Positions 7,522-15,689 of a DNA stretch of 64,000 nt are shown here, piece after piece (position 1 is the stretch's first letter; every line of letters starts with the position of its first letter). The stretch spans positions 1-64,000 of the forward strand of contig NZ_JAVDSB010000017.1 of the NCBI RefSeq assembly GCF_031455095.1, in the 5' to 3' direction. A program made the translations under genes and the position numbers. The notes under the pieces are model-generated. The model was not told the DNA's origin, ran no database searches, and saw nothing but the letters and a program-made list of their open reading frames with translations. Source of the DNA: Paenibacillus_E qinlingensis_A (GTDB taxonomy: Bacteria > Bacillota > Bacilli > Paenibacillales > NBRC-103111).

Positions 7522-8405
7522 TAGACCTCAACCTCCTTACGCTTGGTGTACATCACTTGGATGGTTGAAATGATGGCAACCACGATGAAGAATACGAGAG
7601 CTTTGGCCGTACCTAAGCCGTAGCGGTTATTACGGAATGCTTCTTGATAAATATTGATGGATACGGACTCCGTAGAATTGAATGGTCCGCCTTTTGTCAA
7701 AGAGAAATTCAAATCAAAGATTTTGAATGACCATGAAATCGTCAAGAACAAACAGACTGTCACTGCTGGCATAATGAGTGGAACGATGATGCTTCGCAAT
7801 ACTTGTAAACGGGATGCACCGTCAATATAAGCTGCTTCCAGCATATCCTTCGGTACATTCGACAAGGCCGCTATGTAGATAATCATTAGATATCCTGCAC
7901 CCTGCCACACACTGACAATAACGATCGCCCAGAAAGCCGTCGGTGAATCGCCCAACCAAGGTAATTCGAAAAAGCCGATATGTGTAAGATTGCCAAGAGT
8001 CGCAAATCCTTTTACAAAAATAAACTGCCAAATAAAACCAAGCAACAAACCACCAATTACGTTAGGCATGAAAAAGATGGTGCGCAGCACATTTCTTGTT
8101 TTCAGCGCTTGCGTCAGCAATAAGGCGAGTAAGAAACCTACTAGGTTTGTCAGAATAACGTTCGTCACGGTTAAACGTGAAGTAAAGTTAAATGCATTGC
8201 GATAATCCTTATCATGGAATAGGATTTGTTTGAAGTTTTCCAACCCATTGAATTTCACTTCTGTTGTTACGCCATTCCATTCGGTAAACGAATAATAGAT
8301 GCTCATCAGAAATGGAATCAAGACTACGATGGTAAAAAATACTAACGCAGGTCCGATAAAAACCCATTGCTGAAGCCATCCAGAAAGCATTCTTTTTGTT
8401 TTCAC
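7521..8405 (-). CDS. Carbohydrate ABC transporter permease (MalF/UgpA type)
   Basis: 294 residues, six predicted helices, EAA loop at about 190-210 (DMLEAAYIDGASRLQVLRSI). Partner of the MalG-type permease encoded directly downstream. First gene of the transporter operon and divergent from the YesM-type kinase; the 157-bp gap holds both promoters. The arrangement suggests that the YesM/YesN pair controls this importer. Confidence 0.92.
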   Translation of the reverse strand: MKTKRMLSGWLQQWVFIGPALVFFTIVVLIPFLMSIYYSFTEWNGVTTEVKFNGLENFKQILFHDKDYRNAFNFTSRLTVTNVILTNLVGFLLALLLTQALKTRNVLRTIFFMPNVIGGLLLGFIWQFIFVKGFATLGNLTHIGFFELPWLGDSPTAFWAIVIVSVWQGAGYLMIIYIAALSNVPKDMLEAAYIDGASRLQVLRSIIVPLIMPAVTVCLFLTISWSFKIFDLNFSLTKGGPFNSTESVSINIYQEAFRNNRYGLGTAKALVFFIVVAIISTIQVMYTKRKEVEV

Positions 8406-8562
8406 TGGGAAGTCCCCCTTACCATTTTGCTACTATACCCCAAGTATAGAGTGCTGCAGTACCCCAAAACACAGACAATGGTGACGCATTAGGTGGAATT
8501 TGTTGACCTCTCCTGCTACAATGTAGGGGAAAATCCTAATACAGAAACCGAGTTGATGACGT

Positions 8563-10389
8563 GTGATTCGACATAGTATCCGCAATAAACTCATCTTATT
8601 TTTGCTCATTGCCACGTTAATCCCCTTCCTCACCTCCCTTGTTGTGTCCTACTTTTTTACGAAGCAGAAGGTTACCGAGGATACGCTCACGAACAACTCC
8701 GTGCTGCTTACACAGGGTAAAACAAACATCGAAAACTATCTGAACGGCCTTGTTCAGGCTTCCTCGACGATTTACACAGGAAGAAATCTGGCTGAGCTTG
8801 GTCAATTTTATGATATTATTCAAACGCAGCGTGAAATCGACTATCAGAGCGATAAAGTGATCAAAAGCGGGCTCCAGGTAATGTCACACTCCGTGAAGGA
8901 AATCAAACAAATTTACCTGTATGCCTCAGTGAGCAACCGTTCTTATCTCTCCAACAATGACATCCAAGTAGGCATGGTGGGTAAATATGAAGGACTGCAG
9001 CCGTTCCCAGCGGACAAGCTTGTCTATTTTGAAACGACTCACCAGAGCAATTTATACGGGATGTCGCTTACTGCGTATTCTATCCCAACGCCAGTTATTT
9101 CTATGCACCGAAACGTCATGTACTCACCCAGTAATCAATCCATTGGCGAGCTGGTGATTGATTTGAAATTAGATCTTATTTCCGACATTTCCCAAAGCCT
9201 TTTCACCCATGATCAAGAGGAGCTCTATATTTTAGATGAAAAAGGGAAGATCGTCTTCGGCCCGGATGCAAGCAAATGGGGACTTCCTTTAGGTGACAGT
9301 TGGGGAAATGAAGCGATTCAAAGTACGCTTGATCGAGGCAGCTACGAGTGGACGAAAGGTGATTTTGCCGGGATTAATATGTATGAGAAAATGCGCGCAG
9401 ACTATTTGAACTGGACCATTGTCAAGCGTATTCCCTATGAGCTTTTAACCAAAAATGCTCGCCAGTTGACTTTCATTAATGCTCTAATCCTTAGTTTCTC
9501 CATGCTGATTGTCATGGCTGGTACGGTCTATATTAGTATTCGTTTCACTGCCCCAATCAAGCAATTAATTCGGTACATTACCCGTATTCAAACTGGACAA
9601 GCTGGGCTAGGTGATCAGCAAAGCGATATTGAGTTGACCCGCGTGGACGAAATGGGGATTCTCGCAAACCGCTTCCATGGGCTTATGCAAGATCTAGATC
9701 AAATGGTTATGCGTGAATATCGGTTGGAACTCGCGAATAAATCGAATCAACTCATGGCCTTGCAAGCGCAGATTAACCCGCATTTTCTGAATAATGCCTT
9801 GCAATCTATCGGTACCTTAGCCTTGCAGCACGAAGCTCCTAAGATTTACACCTTGATTAATTCTTTGGCCAAAATGATGCACTACAGCATGAACACGAAT
9901 GAATCGGTGGTTCCGCTTCGTAAAGAAATTGAACATACGAAAGCCTATTTGGAGCTGCAGAAGCAGCGTTTTGAACATCAATTTGAAATTGTTTATGCGA
10001 TTGAGGAAGTCACTCAGACCTTATCTGTTCCTAAAATGATGCTTCAACCGCTTGTCGAAAATTATTTCAAGCATGGCTTTAAACCTAGCCAATCGCGAGA
10101 CGTCGGTCTGTTGCGTATCGAAGCTGCGAAACTAATCACCGCAGAAGGTGACTTTTTGAAGCTCACCGTTGTTGATAATGGCATTGGGATGACGGAACAG
10201 CGGATCCATGAAGTCCGAAGTCGTTTGAAAACGCCAACTGCAGCAGATGATTCCTATATCGGTTTACGTAATGTTCTTACGCGCGTCCAGCTCTATTTCA
10301 ATGATGATGCCACATTGGAGATCGACCATGTCCATCCCCAAGGCCTGCGAATTGTCATTCTTATTCCGATGAAAAAGGGAGTTACCTGA
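8563..10389 (+). CDS. Sensor histidine kinase, YesM family
   Basis: 608 residues. TM1 at about 10-32, an extracellular dCache-like sensor region (about 33-300), TM2 at about 300-325, a HAMP linker, then the LytS/YesM His_kinase domain with the phospho-acceptor His in QINPHFLNNALQSI, and a C-terminal ATPase domain (LVENYFKHGF; VVDNGIGM; YIGLRNV). Autophosphorylates and signals to the YesN-type regulator one base downstream. The GTG start at 8563 has only a weak ribosome site. The neighbouring ABC importer is the likely target and sugar the likely stimulus, by analogy with other YesMN pairs. Confidence 0.9.
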   Translation: MIRHSIRNKLILFLLIATLIPFLTSLVVSYFFTKQKVTEDTLTNNSVLLTQGKTNIENYLNGLVQASSTIYTGRNLAELGQFYDIIQTQREIDYQSDKVIKSGLQVMSHSVKEIKQIYLYASVSNRSYLSNNDIQVGMVGKYEGLQPFPADKLVYFETTHQSNLYGMSLTAYSIPTPVISMHRNVMYSPSNQSIGELVIDLKLDLISDISQSLFTHDQEELYILDEKGKIVFGPDASKWGLPLGDSWGNEAIQSTLDRGSYEWTKGDFAGINMYEKMRADYLNWTIVKRIPYELLTKNARQLTFINALILSFSMLIVMAGTVYISIRFTAPIKQLIRYITRIQTGQAGLGDQQSDIELTRVDEMGILANRFHGLMQDLDQMVMREYRLELANKSNQLMALQAQINPHFLNNALQSIGTLALQHEAPKIYTLINSLAKMMHYSMNTNESVVPLRKEIEHTKAYLELQKQRFEHQFEIVYAIEEVTQTLSVPKMMLQPLVENYFKHGFKPSQSRDVGLLRIEAAKLITAEGDFLKLTVVDNGIGMTEQRIHEVRSRLKTPTAADDSYIGLRNVLTRVQLYFNDDATLEIDHVHPQGLRIVILIPMKKGVT

Positions 10390-10390
10390 A

Positions 10391-12019
10391 ATGAAAGTAT
10401 TACTTGTTGATGATGAGAAGCATGTTCGTGATGCCATCCGATTGCTTGTGGATTGGAAGCATTATGGCATTGATACCATATTAGAAGCATCTGACGGGGA
10501 AGCCGCCGTTGCCTTGGTTGGCAGTGAGCATCCAGAAATCATTATGACCGATATGATGATGCCCGGCATGAATGGCGTGAAGCTGCTAGAGTGGCTGCAT
10601 CGTTTTGCCCCTGATGCCAAGACGATCGTTATCAGTGGTCACGACGACTTTTCGTTACTTCGACATACGGTGAAGTTCGGTGGAACCGATTATATTTTGA
10701 AACCGATCGATCCAGATCAGTTGAACGAAGCTTTGGACAAAGCCATTCAGACCTGGCTTAAGGATGAAGAACAGCGGCATGCCAATCGAGAGCTCAATAT
10801 CGAAGTGAACCAATTCAAACCGATTTACTGGGATAAGCTGCTTTCCGCGTTAATTGCCGAACCGAATACGTACGAACCTGTCGCTGACCAGCTAGAGCGT
10901 GAGCTTCATTTATCCAGACATGTCACGACCTGCCGAGTTGCCATTCTCTCGTTAGATACGATGGAGGCTAGTATCAAGAATAAATTCAGTCAAAATATGG
11001 ATCTCCTTCTTTTCTCCTTGATTAATATTTGCAATGAATTTCTTGTTCCGCCTCAGCGCGGCTACGCTTTCCGACACTTGCATAATTCGAACGAAATTGT
11101 TCTTTTTTTATGGTCTGAACCTTCCCAAGCGGAGGAATTGCTCGCTACGATAAATGATGGGATTCGCACTGCTTTGCATGCCCGTGTGGACTTCGGGATT
11201 GGGCGTGAACATAGTTTTCCAAGTCAATTGAAGCTTTCCTACCAGGAAGCGCGCGATGCCCTCCGTCAACGTAATCTGAAATCCAAAGAAACCTGGATTC
11301 ATACGAATTGGCTGCCTGCCAAGGTTACACCACAAACGTTAACCTTTCACCAGTTTGAAGAGCAAATCTATCTGGCGCTGCGCAGTGGGAATGTCGAGCA
11401 GATCCAAGAGATAGTACAGCTGTGGATCGACGCAATCCGAAGCTGTGAAGTGATTACGCCTGAGCAGCTGGAGCACTGGTGGGGAGAATATCGTGTGATG
11501 ATGCGTCGTTGGGTCCAGCAGTTGCTGCCGAACAGCCGCGAGGAAGAGATTCATCCGCTGCTCCTAGAAGATAGCGTTGCTACGATTATTACACTCGATG
11601 AGAAGGGCATCCTCTCTTTGTCTCTCTGGCAGCAAGAGTTAACTCGCAGCCTCGTTCAGCTATCCAAACTCCATCTCGAGAGTCAGCACAAGGGGAACAA
11701 TGTTATTTTCGAAATCGCTAGTTTTCTAGAAAAACACTACCACGAGGATATTTCGCTTGCGGATATTGCTAGCCGCTTCTATCTAAGCCGTGAGTATATC
11801 TCTCGCAAATTCAAACAGGAGTTCGAAGTCAATCTATCTGATTACTTAGGACAGATTCGGATGAGCAAGGCGAAGGTGCTGCTCTGCAACCCAAATCTGC
11901 GCATTTCCCAGGTTGCTGAGATGGTTGGTTATCAGGATGAAAAGTATTTCAGTAAGGTTTTCAAAAAAATGTCGGGGATGACCCCCAATGAATATCGAAA
12001 AACAGCGAATTCTATCTAA
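10391..12019 (+). CDS. Response regulator, YesN family (REC plus AraC-type DNA-binding domain)
   Basis: 542 residues. N-terminal receiver (1-120) with DD at 7-8, phospho-acceptor Asp54 (IIMTDMMMPGMNG) and the conserved Lys in ILKPID. A long middle region (about 130-430) is typical of YesN proteins. The C-terminal AraC/XylS domain holds two helix-turn-helix motifs (DISLADIASRFYLSREYISRKF and LRISQVAEMVGYQDEKYFSKVF). It starts one base after the kinase stop codon, so the two are cotranslated. Probably activates the divergent sugar transporter operon. Confidence 0.92.
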   Translation: MKVLLVDDEKHVRDAIRLLVDWKHYGIDTILEASDGEAAVALVGSEHPEIIMTDMMMPGMNGVKLLEWLHRFAPDAKTIVISGHDDFSLLRHTVKFGGTDYILKPIDPDQLNEALDKAIQTWLKDEEQRHANRELNIEVNQFKPIYWDKLLSALIAEPNTYEPVADQLERELHLSRHVTTCRVAILSLDTMEASIKNKFSQNMDLLLFSLINICNEFLVPPQRGYAFRHLHNSNEIVLFLWSEPSQAEELLATINDGIRTALHARVDFGIGREHSFPSQLKLSYQEARDALRQRNLKSKETWIHTNWLPAKVTPQTLTFHQFEEQIYLALRSGNVEQIQEIVQLWIDAIRSCEVITPEQLEHWWGEYRVMMRRWVQQLLPNSREEEIHPLLLEDSVATIITLDEKGILSLSLWQQELTRSLVQLSKLHLESQHKGNNVIFEIASFLEKHYHEDISLADIASRFYLSREYISRKFKQEFEVNLSDYLGQIRMSKAKVLLCNPNLRISQVAEMVGYQDEKYFSKVFKKMSGMTPNEYRKTANSI

Positions 12020-12072
12020 AGTTCCGAGAAAATAATGGAATATGCTATACTAGTATGTAAGAGGTGATTTTC

Positions 12073-12504
12073 ATGAGTATGCCCATTGAAAGCGCAACGG
12101 CGAATTCTTTTCCCCGCACGTCGAAGGCAACAAGGGTCAAGAAGAAAACGTATGTCTACCTATTCGTGGGTTGGGTCATGCTGATCGCAGTCGGAGTAAC
12201 AGCTACGATGATGTACACGGAGCATCTGAGGCAACAAATATCTACCGATATCGCACAGCAAACCCAGCAGCAATTACAGGTAATTCAACAAGATTATCAG
12301 AAGCAAGTCTCTCAATTGAAGGATAGTGTAACTACCGATATGAAGACTTTGCAAGCCAAAGTAGATTCATTGAATGAACTACTGGCATTCACCAAAGATA
12401 GCGCTAACAGCAAGACCGATAATAGTAATCAATTGTATACGCAGCTTGCAGACGTCAAAAAGAAGCTAGATGAGCTGACTAAGAATCTGGATGTGTTGAA
12501 ATAA
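12073..12504 (+). CDS. Single-pass membrane protein with coiled-coil exterior
   Basis: 143 residues. A basic N-terminus (RVKKKTYVYLF), one membrane helix (about 28-48), then a Gln-rich heptad-patterned stretch (about 55-143), predicting an extracellular coiled coil. Not recognised as a named family. The ATG at 12073 follows GAGGTGATTTTC; an upstream GTG overlaps that ribosome site and is rejected. Its stop overlaps the start of the glycosidase gene (TAATG), so the two products are made together and may interact. A TATACT at 12046-12051 may serve as its promoter. Confidence 0.75.
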   Translation: MSMPIESATANSFPRTSKATRVKKKTYVYLFVGWVMLIAVGVTATMMYTEHLRQQISTDIAQQTQQQLQVIQQDYQKQVSQLKDSVTTDMKTLQAKVDSLNELLAFTKDSANSKTDNSNQLYTQLADVKKKLDELTKNLDVLK

Positions 12505-13577
12505 TGACAGCAAATTCGATTCAGCAAATCAATCGTATGATGTTGCTTGTATGTGCCCCATTCCTGGGCATGCTGATTTGGCTGCTCTTCGTCTCCCTGC
12601 ATATTTCTATTCCAGTCAATTCACCTATAGCGTCAATACCACTCCAGCTAGAGCAAGAGACGAATAACTTGAACAGCCTATTGACCAAGGCGAATAATGA
12701 CGCCGTTCAAACGAAAACTATTATTCAACAGTATTTTCAGCTGTACGAGAAAAGCACGGCAGAAGTAACCGCCATGCTCCAAAGTGCGGCTTCGCAAGTC
12801 GTCAAACCCGGACTTATCTATGATGCACGTATTACAGCCAAGCTTGGAAGTCCCATCCGTTCAGCCACTTCTGGCAATATTGATATTCAGCTGTTCGCTT
12901 TGAATGAAAAACATTATTCAGGTTATGCTCTTAAAGTGAACCTCAAAAGTGATAAAGCGATCAAGCTTGTGTTAGGGAACGATAAGCTCGGTTCGAGTGA
13001 AACGACGTTAGCCGCGGCTTCGCGCTATGGCGCCGTTGTCGGCATTAACGCTGGCGGCTTCGCGGACGATAACCGTGGAAAACGCTATCCGCTGGACACC
13101 ACCGTGATGAACGGGAAATATGTCAACGGCTTCTTCCCAACCAACAATGACACAGCTTTCATCGGTTTGAACAAGGACCGAAAGCTGATCGGCGGCAAGT
13201 TCAGCTCGCAGTCGGAGCTTGATAAGTTGAATCCTCTGATGGGTTCGACATTCGTCCCCGTGTTGATGAAGAACGGCAGCAAGACATCTATTCCGTATCA
13301 ATGGCAGAGTTCACCAGCAAGAGCTGCACGAACCGTGATGGCTAATTACAAGCATGATCAGCTCTTATTCCTTGTTACAGACGGCTACGATGAGAGCGGC
13401 AATTCCGGTGCTACACTGGCTGAGCTGCAGGACAAGATGCAACAGCTAGGCGTCGTTGATGCTTACAATCTAGATGGAGGCGGCTCTACGACACTTGTCT
13501 GGGGTGGCAGCGTAATCAATCGTCCTTCCGATGGAAGACTCCGACCACTCGCTACAAACTTCTTGTTTTTCAAATGA
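12504..13577 (+). CDS. Phosphodiester glycosidase family protein (NAGPA domain, membrane-anchored)
   Basis: 357 residues. An uncleaved N-terminal membrane helix (about 12-33), a short coiled-coil linker, then a phosphodiester-glycosidase domain (about 140-357). Key family motifs: GINAGGF, ARTVMANY, and YNLDGGGSTTLVWGG near the C-terminus. Family members hydrolyse sugar phosphodiesters; bacterial ones are linked to exopolysaccharide or wall glycans. The active domain should lie outside the cell. Translationally coupled to the preceding coiled-coil protein. Substrate unknown. Confidence 0.88.
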   Translation: MTANSIQQINRMMLLVCAPFLGMLIWLLFVSLHISIPVNSPIASIPLQLEQETNNLNSLLTKANNDAVQTKTIIQQYFQLYEKSTAEVTAMLQSAASQVVKPGLIYDARITAKLGSPIRSATSGNIDIQLFALNEKHYSGYALKVNLKSDKAIKLVLGNDKLGSSETTLAAASRYGAVVGINAGGFADDNRGKRYPLDTTVMNGKYVNGFFPTNNDTAFIGLNKDRKLIGGKFSSQSELDKLNPLMGSTFVPVLMKNGSKTSIPYQWQSSPARAARTVMANYKHDQLLFLVTDGYDESGNSGATLAELQDKMQQLGVVDAYNLDGGGSTTLVWGGSVINRPSDGRLRPLATNFLFFK

Positions 13578-13624
13578 CCCAAATTATTCACACAATATTC
13601 GTTTCTTTTTTGGGGATGGTTGGG

Positions 13625-13630
13625 TATAAT
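13625..13630 (+). promoter_or_regulatory. -10 box of the small membrane protein gene
   Basis: A perfect TATAAT lies 52 bp before the start of the 35-codon gene. No strong -35 hexamer is evident upstream. Confidence 0.5.
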
Positions 13631-13681
13631 AAGCCTTAACTATGTGCAAAAATGTTCTTTAACCCTATAGGAGGTGCAGCA

Positions 13682-13789
13682 ATGTTCGGTTTATCTACAA
13701 CATTTTGGCTCGTTAATTCGGTTTTTCTATTATTCATCGTCGCTATGTTGACGGCTTCCTATAACGAGGACAAAACAAAAGGCCTATAA
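13682..13789 (+). CDS. 35-residue membrane microprotein
   Basis: Reads MFGLSTTFWLVNSVFL then LFIVAMLTASYNEDKTKGL. One hydrophobic helix (about 8-25) and a short charged tail. A strong ribosome site (AGGAGGTG) lies seven bases before the ATG, a TATAAT precedes it and a terminator follows 10 bases after its stop, so it looks like a complete monocistronic gene. No family recognised. A tail-out or tail-in single-pass regulator is possible, but function is unknown. Confidence 0.7.
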   Translation: MFGLSTTFWLVNSVFLLFIVAMLTASYNEDKTKGL

Positions 13790-13798
13790 AAGCCAAGA

Positions 13799-13843
13799 AA
13801 AAAGCATCGTCTTCTCCAGTTGGAGAAAACGATGCTTTTTTTC
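13799..13843. terminator. Bidirectional terminator
   Basis: AAGCATCGTCTTCTCC pairs with GGAGAAAACGATGCTT around AGTT, with A-run and T-run flanks. It separates the microprotein gene (plus) from the AbrB-like gene (minus). Confidence 0.88.
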
Positions 13844-13856
13844 ATTTGTTAAACTA

Positions 13857-14114
13857 CTAGGCTCTCGCCTTAAGCAGGTTCATTTCAGTTATACAAACGC
13901 CGCAAATATAGCGATCTTTGAATTCACTGACACTTTCCATGCTACCGCAGAATACACATTTCGGACGATATCTCTCGAGAATAATATGGTCTCCCTGCAC
14001 TAGAATTTCTACAGGATCCCCCTCATTCATTTGGTATCGCTTTCTTAACGATTTAGGTAATACGATTCGTCCCAATTGATCGACTTTACGTACGACTCCA
14101 GCTGGCTTCATCAT
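13857..14114 (-). CDS. AbrB/SpoVT-family transcriptional regulator
   Basis: 85 residues. N-terminal swapped-hairpin AbrB domain (GVVRKVDQLGRIVLPKSLRK, about 6-25). C-terminal half has two Cys pairs (CVFCG at about 55-58 and CGVC near 73-76) that could bind zinc, together with a C-terminal dimerisation region. It resembles transition-state regulators Abh/AbrB. The ATG pair at 14114/14111 follows GAGGTGAAGTCCT. Monocistronic. The target genes cannot be read from the sequence. Confidence 0.9.
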   Translation of the reverse strand: MMKPAGVVRKVDQLGRIVLPKSLRKRYQMNEGDPVEILVQGDHIILERYRPKCVFCGSMESVSEFKDRYICGVCITEMNLLKARA

Positions 14115-14281
14115 AGGACTTCACCTCTCTTTTCCCAGACGTTTTCTACATTTCCGGCGATTTCACTTCGACCATCTTAACCATATCGAGCTTACCGATA
14201 CTATTCGCCGTCATTCATGTAATTCCTTCTGCCAAAGCCCTAAAAACTTTCTTTTCTTGTCAGAAATGTCGCTTGAGCACT
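14115..14281. other. Intergenic spacer upstream of the AbrB-like gene
   Basis: Low-complexity pyrimidine-rich spacer. No open frame with a ribosome site, no tRNA and no clear palindrome was seen; it should contain the AbrB-like promoter on the minus strand, but no consensus pair stands out. Confidence 0.4.
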
Positions 14282-14320
14282 AAAAAACGTAGGTCAGGAG
14301 TATTCCTACTCGAGACCTAC
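14282..14320 (-). terminator. Terminator of trmL, overlapping its stop codon
   Basis: On the minus strand GTAGGTC (complement of 14314-14320) pairs with GACCTAC (14289-14295), followed by G and TTTTTT (complement of 14282-14287). The trmL stop codon lies inside the hairpin. Confidence 0.8.
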
Positions 14321-14770
14321 AAATCCAGTTTGTCGTAATCCCTCATATAAAATAATAGCCGCTGAGTTGGATAGATTTAATGATCTTACCGCGTCGGACA
14401 TTGGCAACCGTATTAAGGTATCTGGATGTTGACGAAGCAATTCCTCAGGCAAACCTTTAGTCTCTTTACCAAACACGAAAAAATCGCCATCTTGGAAAGT
14501 AAAATCGGAGTAACGTAGTTTTGCCTTCGTTGATGCGAAGAAGAATCTATGACCCTCATACGCTGCCATGACTTCATCGAATGAATCGTGATAGTCAATC
14601 TTTACGGAATGCCAATAATCAAGACCAGCTCGCTTCAGCGTCTTATCATCGGTATCAAAGCCAAGGGGTCTCACCAAATGAAGATGCGTACCTGTTGCTG
14701 CACATGTGCGAGAAATGTTACCTGTGTTCGCAGGAATTTCTGGTTCTACCAATACAATATGAAAAGCCAT
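14306..14770 (-). CDS. trmL: tRNA (cytidine(34)-2'-O)-methyltransferase
   Basis: 154 residues, the usual size of TrmL/CspR (YibK). A SPOUT-class enzyme that methylates the wobble ribose of tRNA-Leu isoacceptors using S-adenosylmethionine. Family motifs in order: VEPEIPANTGNISRTCAATG near the N-terminus, FVFGKETKGLPEELL, and the C-terminal knot segment RSLNLSNSAAIILYEGLRQ. Start ATG preceded by GAGGTGA. Single gene. Confidence 0.95.
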   Translation of the reverse strand: MAFHIVLVEPEIPANTGNISRTCAATGTHLHLVRPLGFDTDDKTLKRAGLDYWHSVKIDYHDSFDEVMAAYEGHRFFFASTKAKLRYSDFTFQDGDFFVFGKETKGLPEELLRQHPDTLIRLPMSDAVRSLNLSNSAAIILYEGLRQTGFVGLE

Positions 14771-14824
14771 CTCTGTTCATTCACCTCATTCTCTATCCTA
14801 TTATAACCTGATTCCGATTGCAAT

Positions 14825-14852
14825 TTAACACAGGGTTAACTTTATCTTAATA
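14825..14852 (+). promoter_or_regulatory. Pho-box-like direct repeats before the response regulator gene
   Basis: TTAACA (14825), TTAACT (14836) and TTAATA (14847) are spaced exactly 11 bp apart. This is the layout of Bacillus PhoP boxes (TT(A/T)ACA-type hexamers with about 5-bp gaps). They lie about 60 bp before the regulator start, where autoregulation would be expected. Confidence 0.55.
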
Positions 14853-14912
14853 TCACGATGATAGAGGTACGTCATACTAGAGATATCCTTCATTAAAAGG
14901 AGATACCTAACA

Positions 14913-15626
14913 ATGAAAAAGAAAATTCTTATTGTTGATGACGAACCTTCAATTTCCATGCTAATTGAATTTAACCTAAAGCTTGCCGGTTTCGAAGTAC
15001 ACTGTGTATTCGACGGAGAAGCTGTCTTCGGCGCTATTCAATCCTTTCGCCCTGACCTTATTGTCCTTGATCTCATGCTGCCCAAAATGGACGGCTTACA
15101 AGTATGCCGCAAGCTGAGAAGCCAGAACAACCTTGTTCCAATTATTATGTTGACGGCTATGCAGGATCTAACCGATAAAATTGCCGGTTTAGACAACGGA
15201 GCCGATGATTACATGACAAAACCTTTCTCACCGCTTGAGCTTGTCTCACGTATCCAAGCAATTCATCGCCGTATTCAAACCTTGCCTTCAACGACAGAAG
15301 AAGCACCGATCGCGATCGGTCAAATTTCCGTCAAAGCAGAGCAACGGGAAGTAACGATGAATGGCACGCCTATCGAGCTTACACCGAAGGAATTTGAATT
15401 GCTTCTATTCCTCTGCAAGCATCGCGGCAAAGTCCTTAGTCGACAACAGCTGCTTCACGGCGTGTGGGACTATCATTTCCTCGGGGATACGCGCATCGTA
15501 GACGTCCATATCTCGCATCTGCGTGACAAGATTGAGCAGAATGCACGTCATCCGGAATATATCATGACGATCCGCAACGTTGGTTACAAATTGACTGAGC
15601 CTGTCATCAAAGAGTCTTACGCTTAA
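14913..15626 (+). CDS. OmpR/PhoB-family response regulator (PhoP-like), orphan
   Basis: 237 residues. Receiver domain 1-120 with Asp9-Asp10, phospho-acceptor Asp53 (LIVLDLMLPKMDG), the conserved Thr (MLTAMQ) and Lys (MTKPFSP); winged-helix effector 135-230 (LTPKEFELLLFLCKHRGKVL and TRIVDVHISHLRDKIE). No kinase gene is adjacent, since the next gene is a convergent exporter. The upstream 11-bp-spaced TTAAC repeats suggest a PhoP-type regulator that may control itself, but the phosphate link is inferred. A strong ribosome site (AAAGGAGA) precedes the ATG. Confidence 0.9.
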   Translation: MKKKILIVDDEPSISMLIEFNLKLAGFEVHCVFDGEAVFGAIQSFRPDLIVLDLMLPKMDGLQVCRKLRSQNNLVPIIMLTAMQDLTDKIAGLDNGADDYMTKPFSPLELVSRIQAIHRRIQTLPSTTEEAPIAIGQISVKAEQREVTMNGTPIELTPKEFELLLFLCKHRGKVLSRQQLLHGVWDYHFLGDTRIVDVHISHLRDKIEQNARHPEYIMTIRNVGYKLTEPVIKESYA

Positions 15627-15647
15627 TGCACCAACTACATGAAAAGA

Positions 15648-15687
15648 AACATCCCAGAACATGAAATCATGTCTTGGGATGTTTTTT
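15648..15687. terminator. Terminator between convergent genes
   Basis: AACATCCCA with GAACATG pairs with CATGTC and TTGGGATGTT, followed by a T-run on the plus strand. It lies between the response regulator and the convergent MFS gene, serving mainly the regulator. Confidence 0.85.
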
Positions 15688-15689
15688 GT

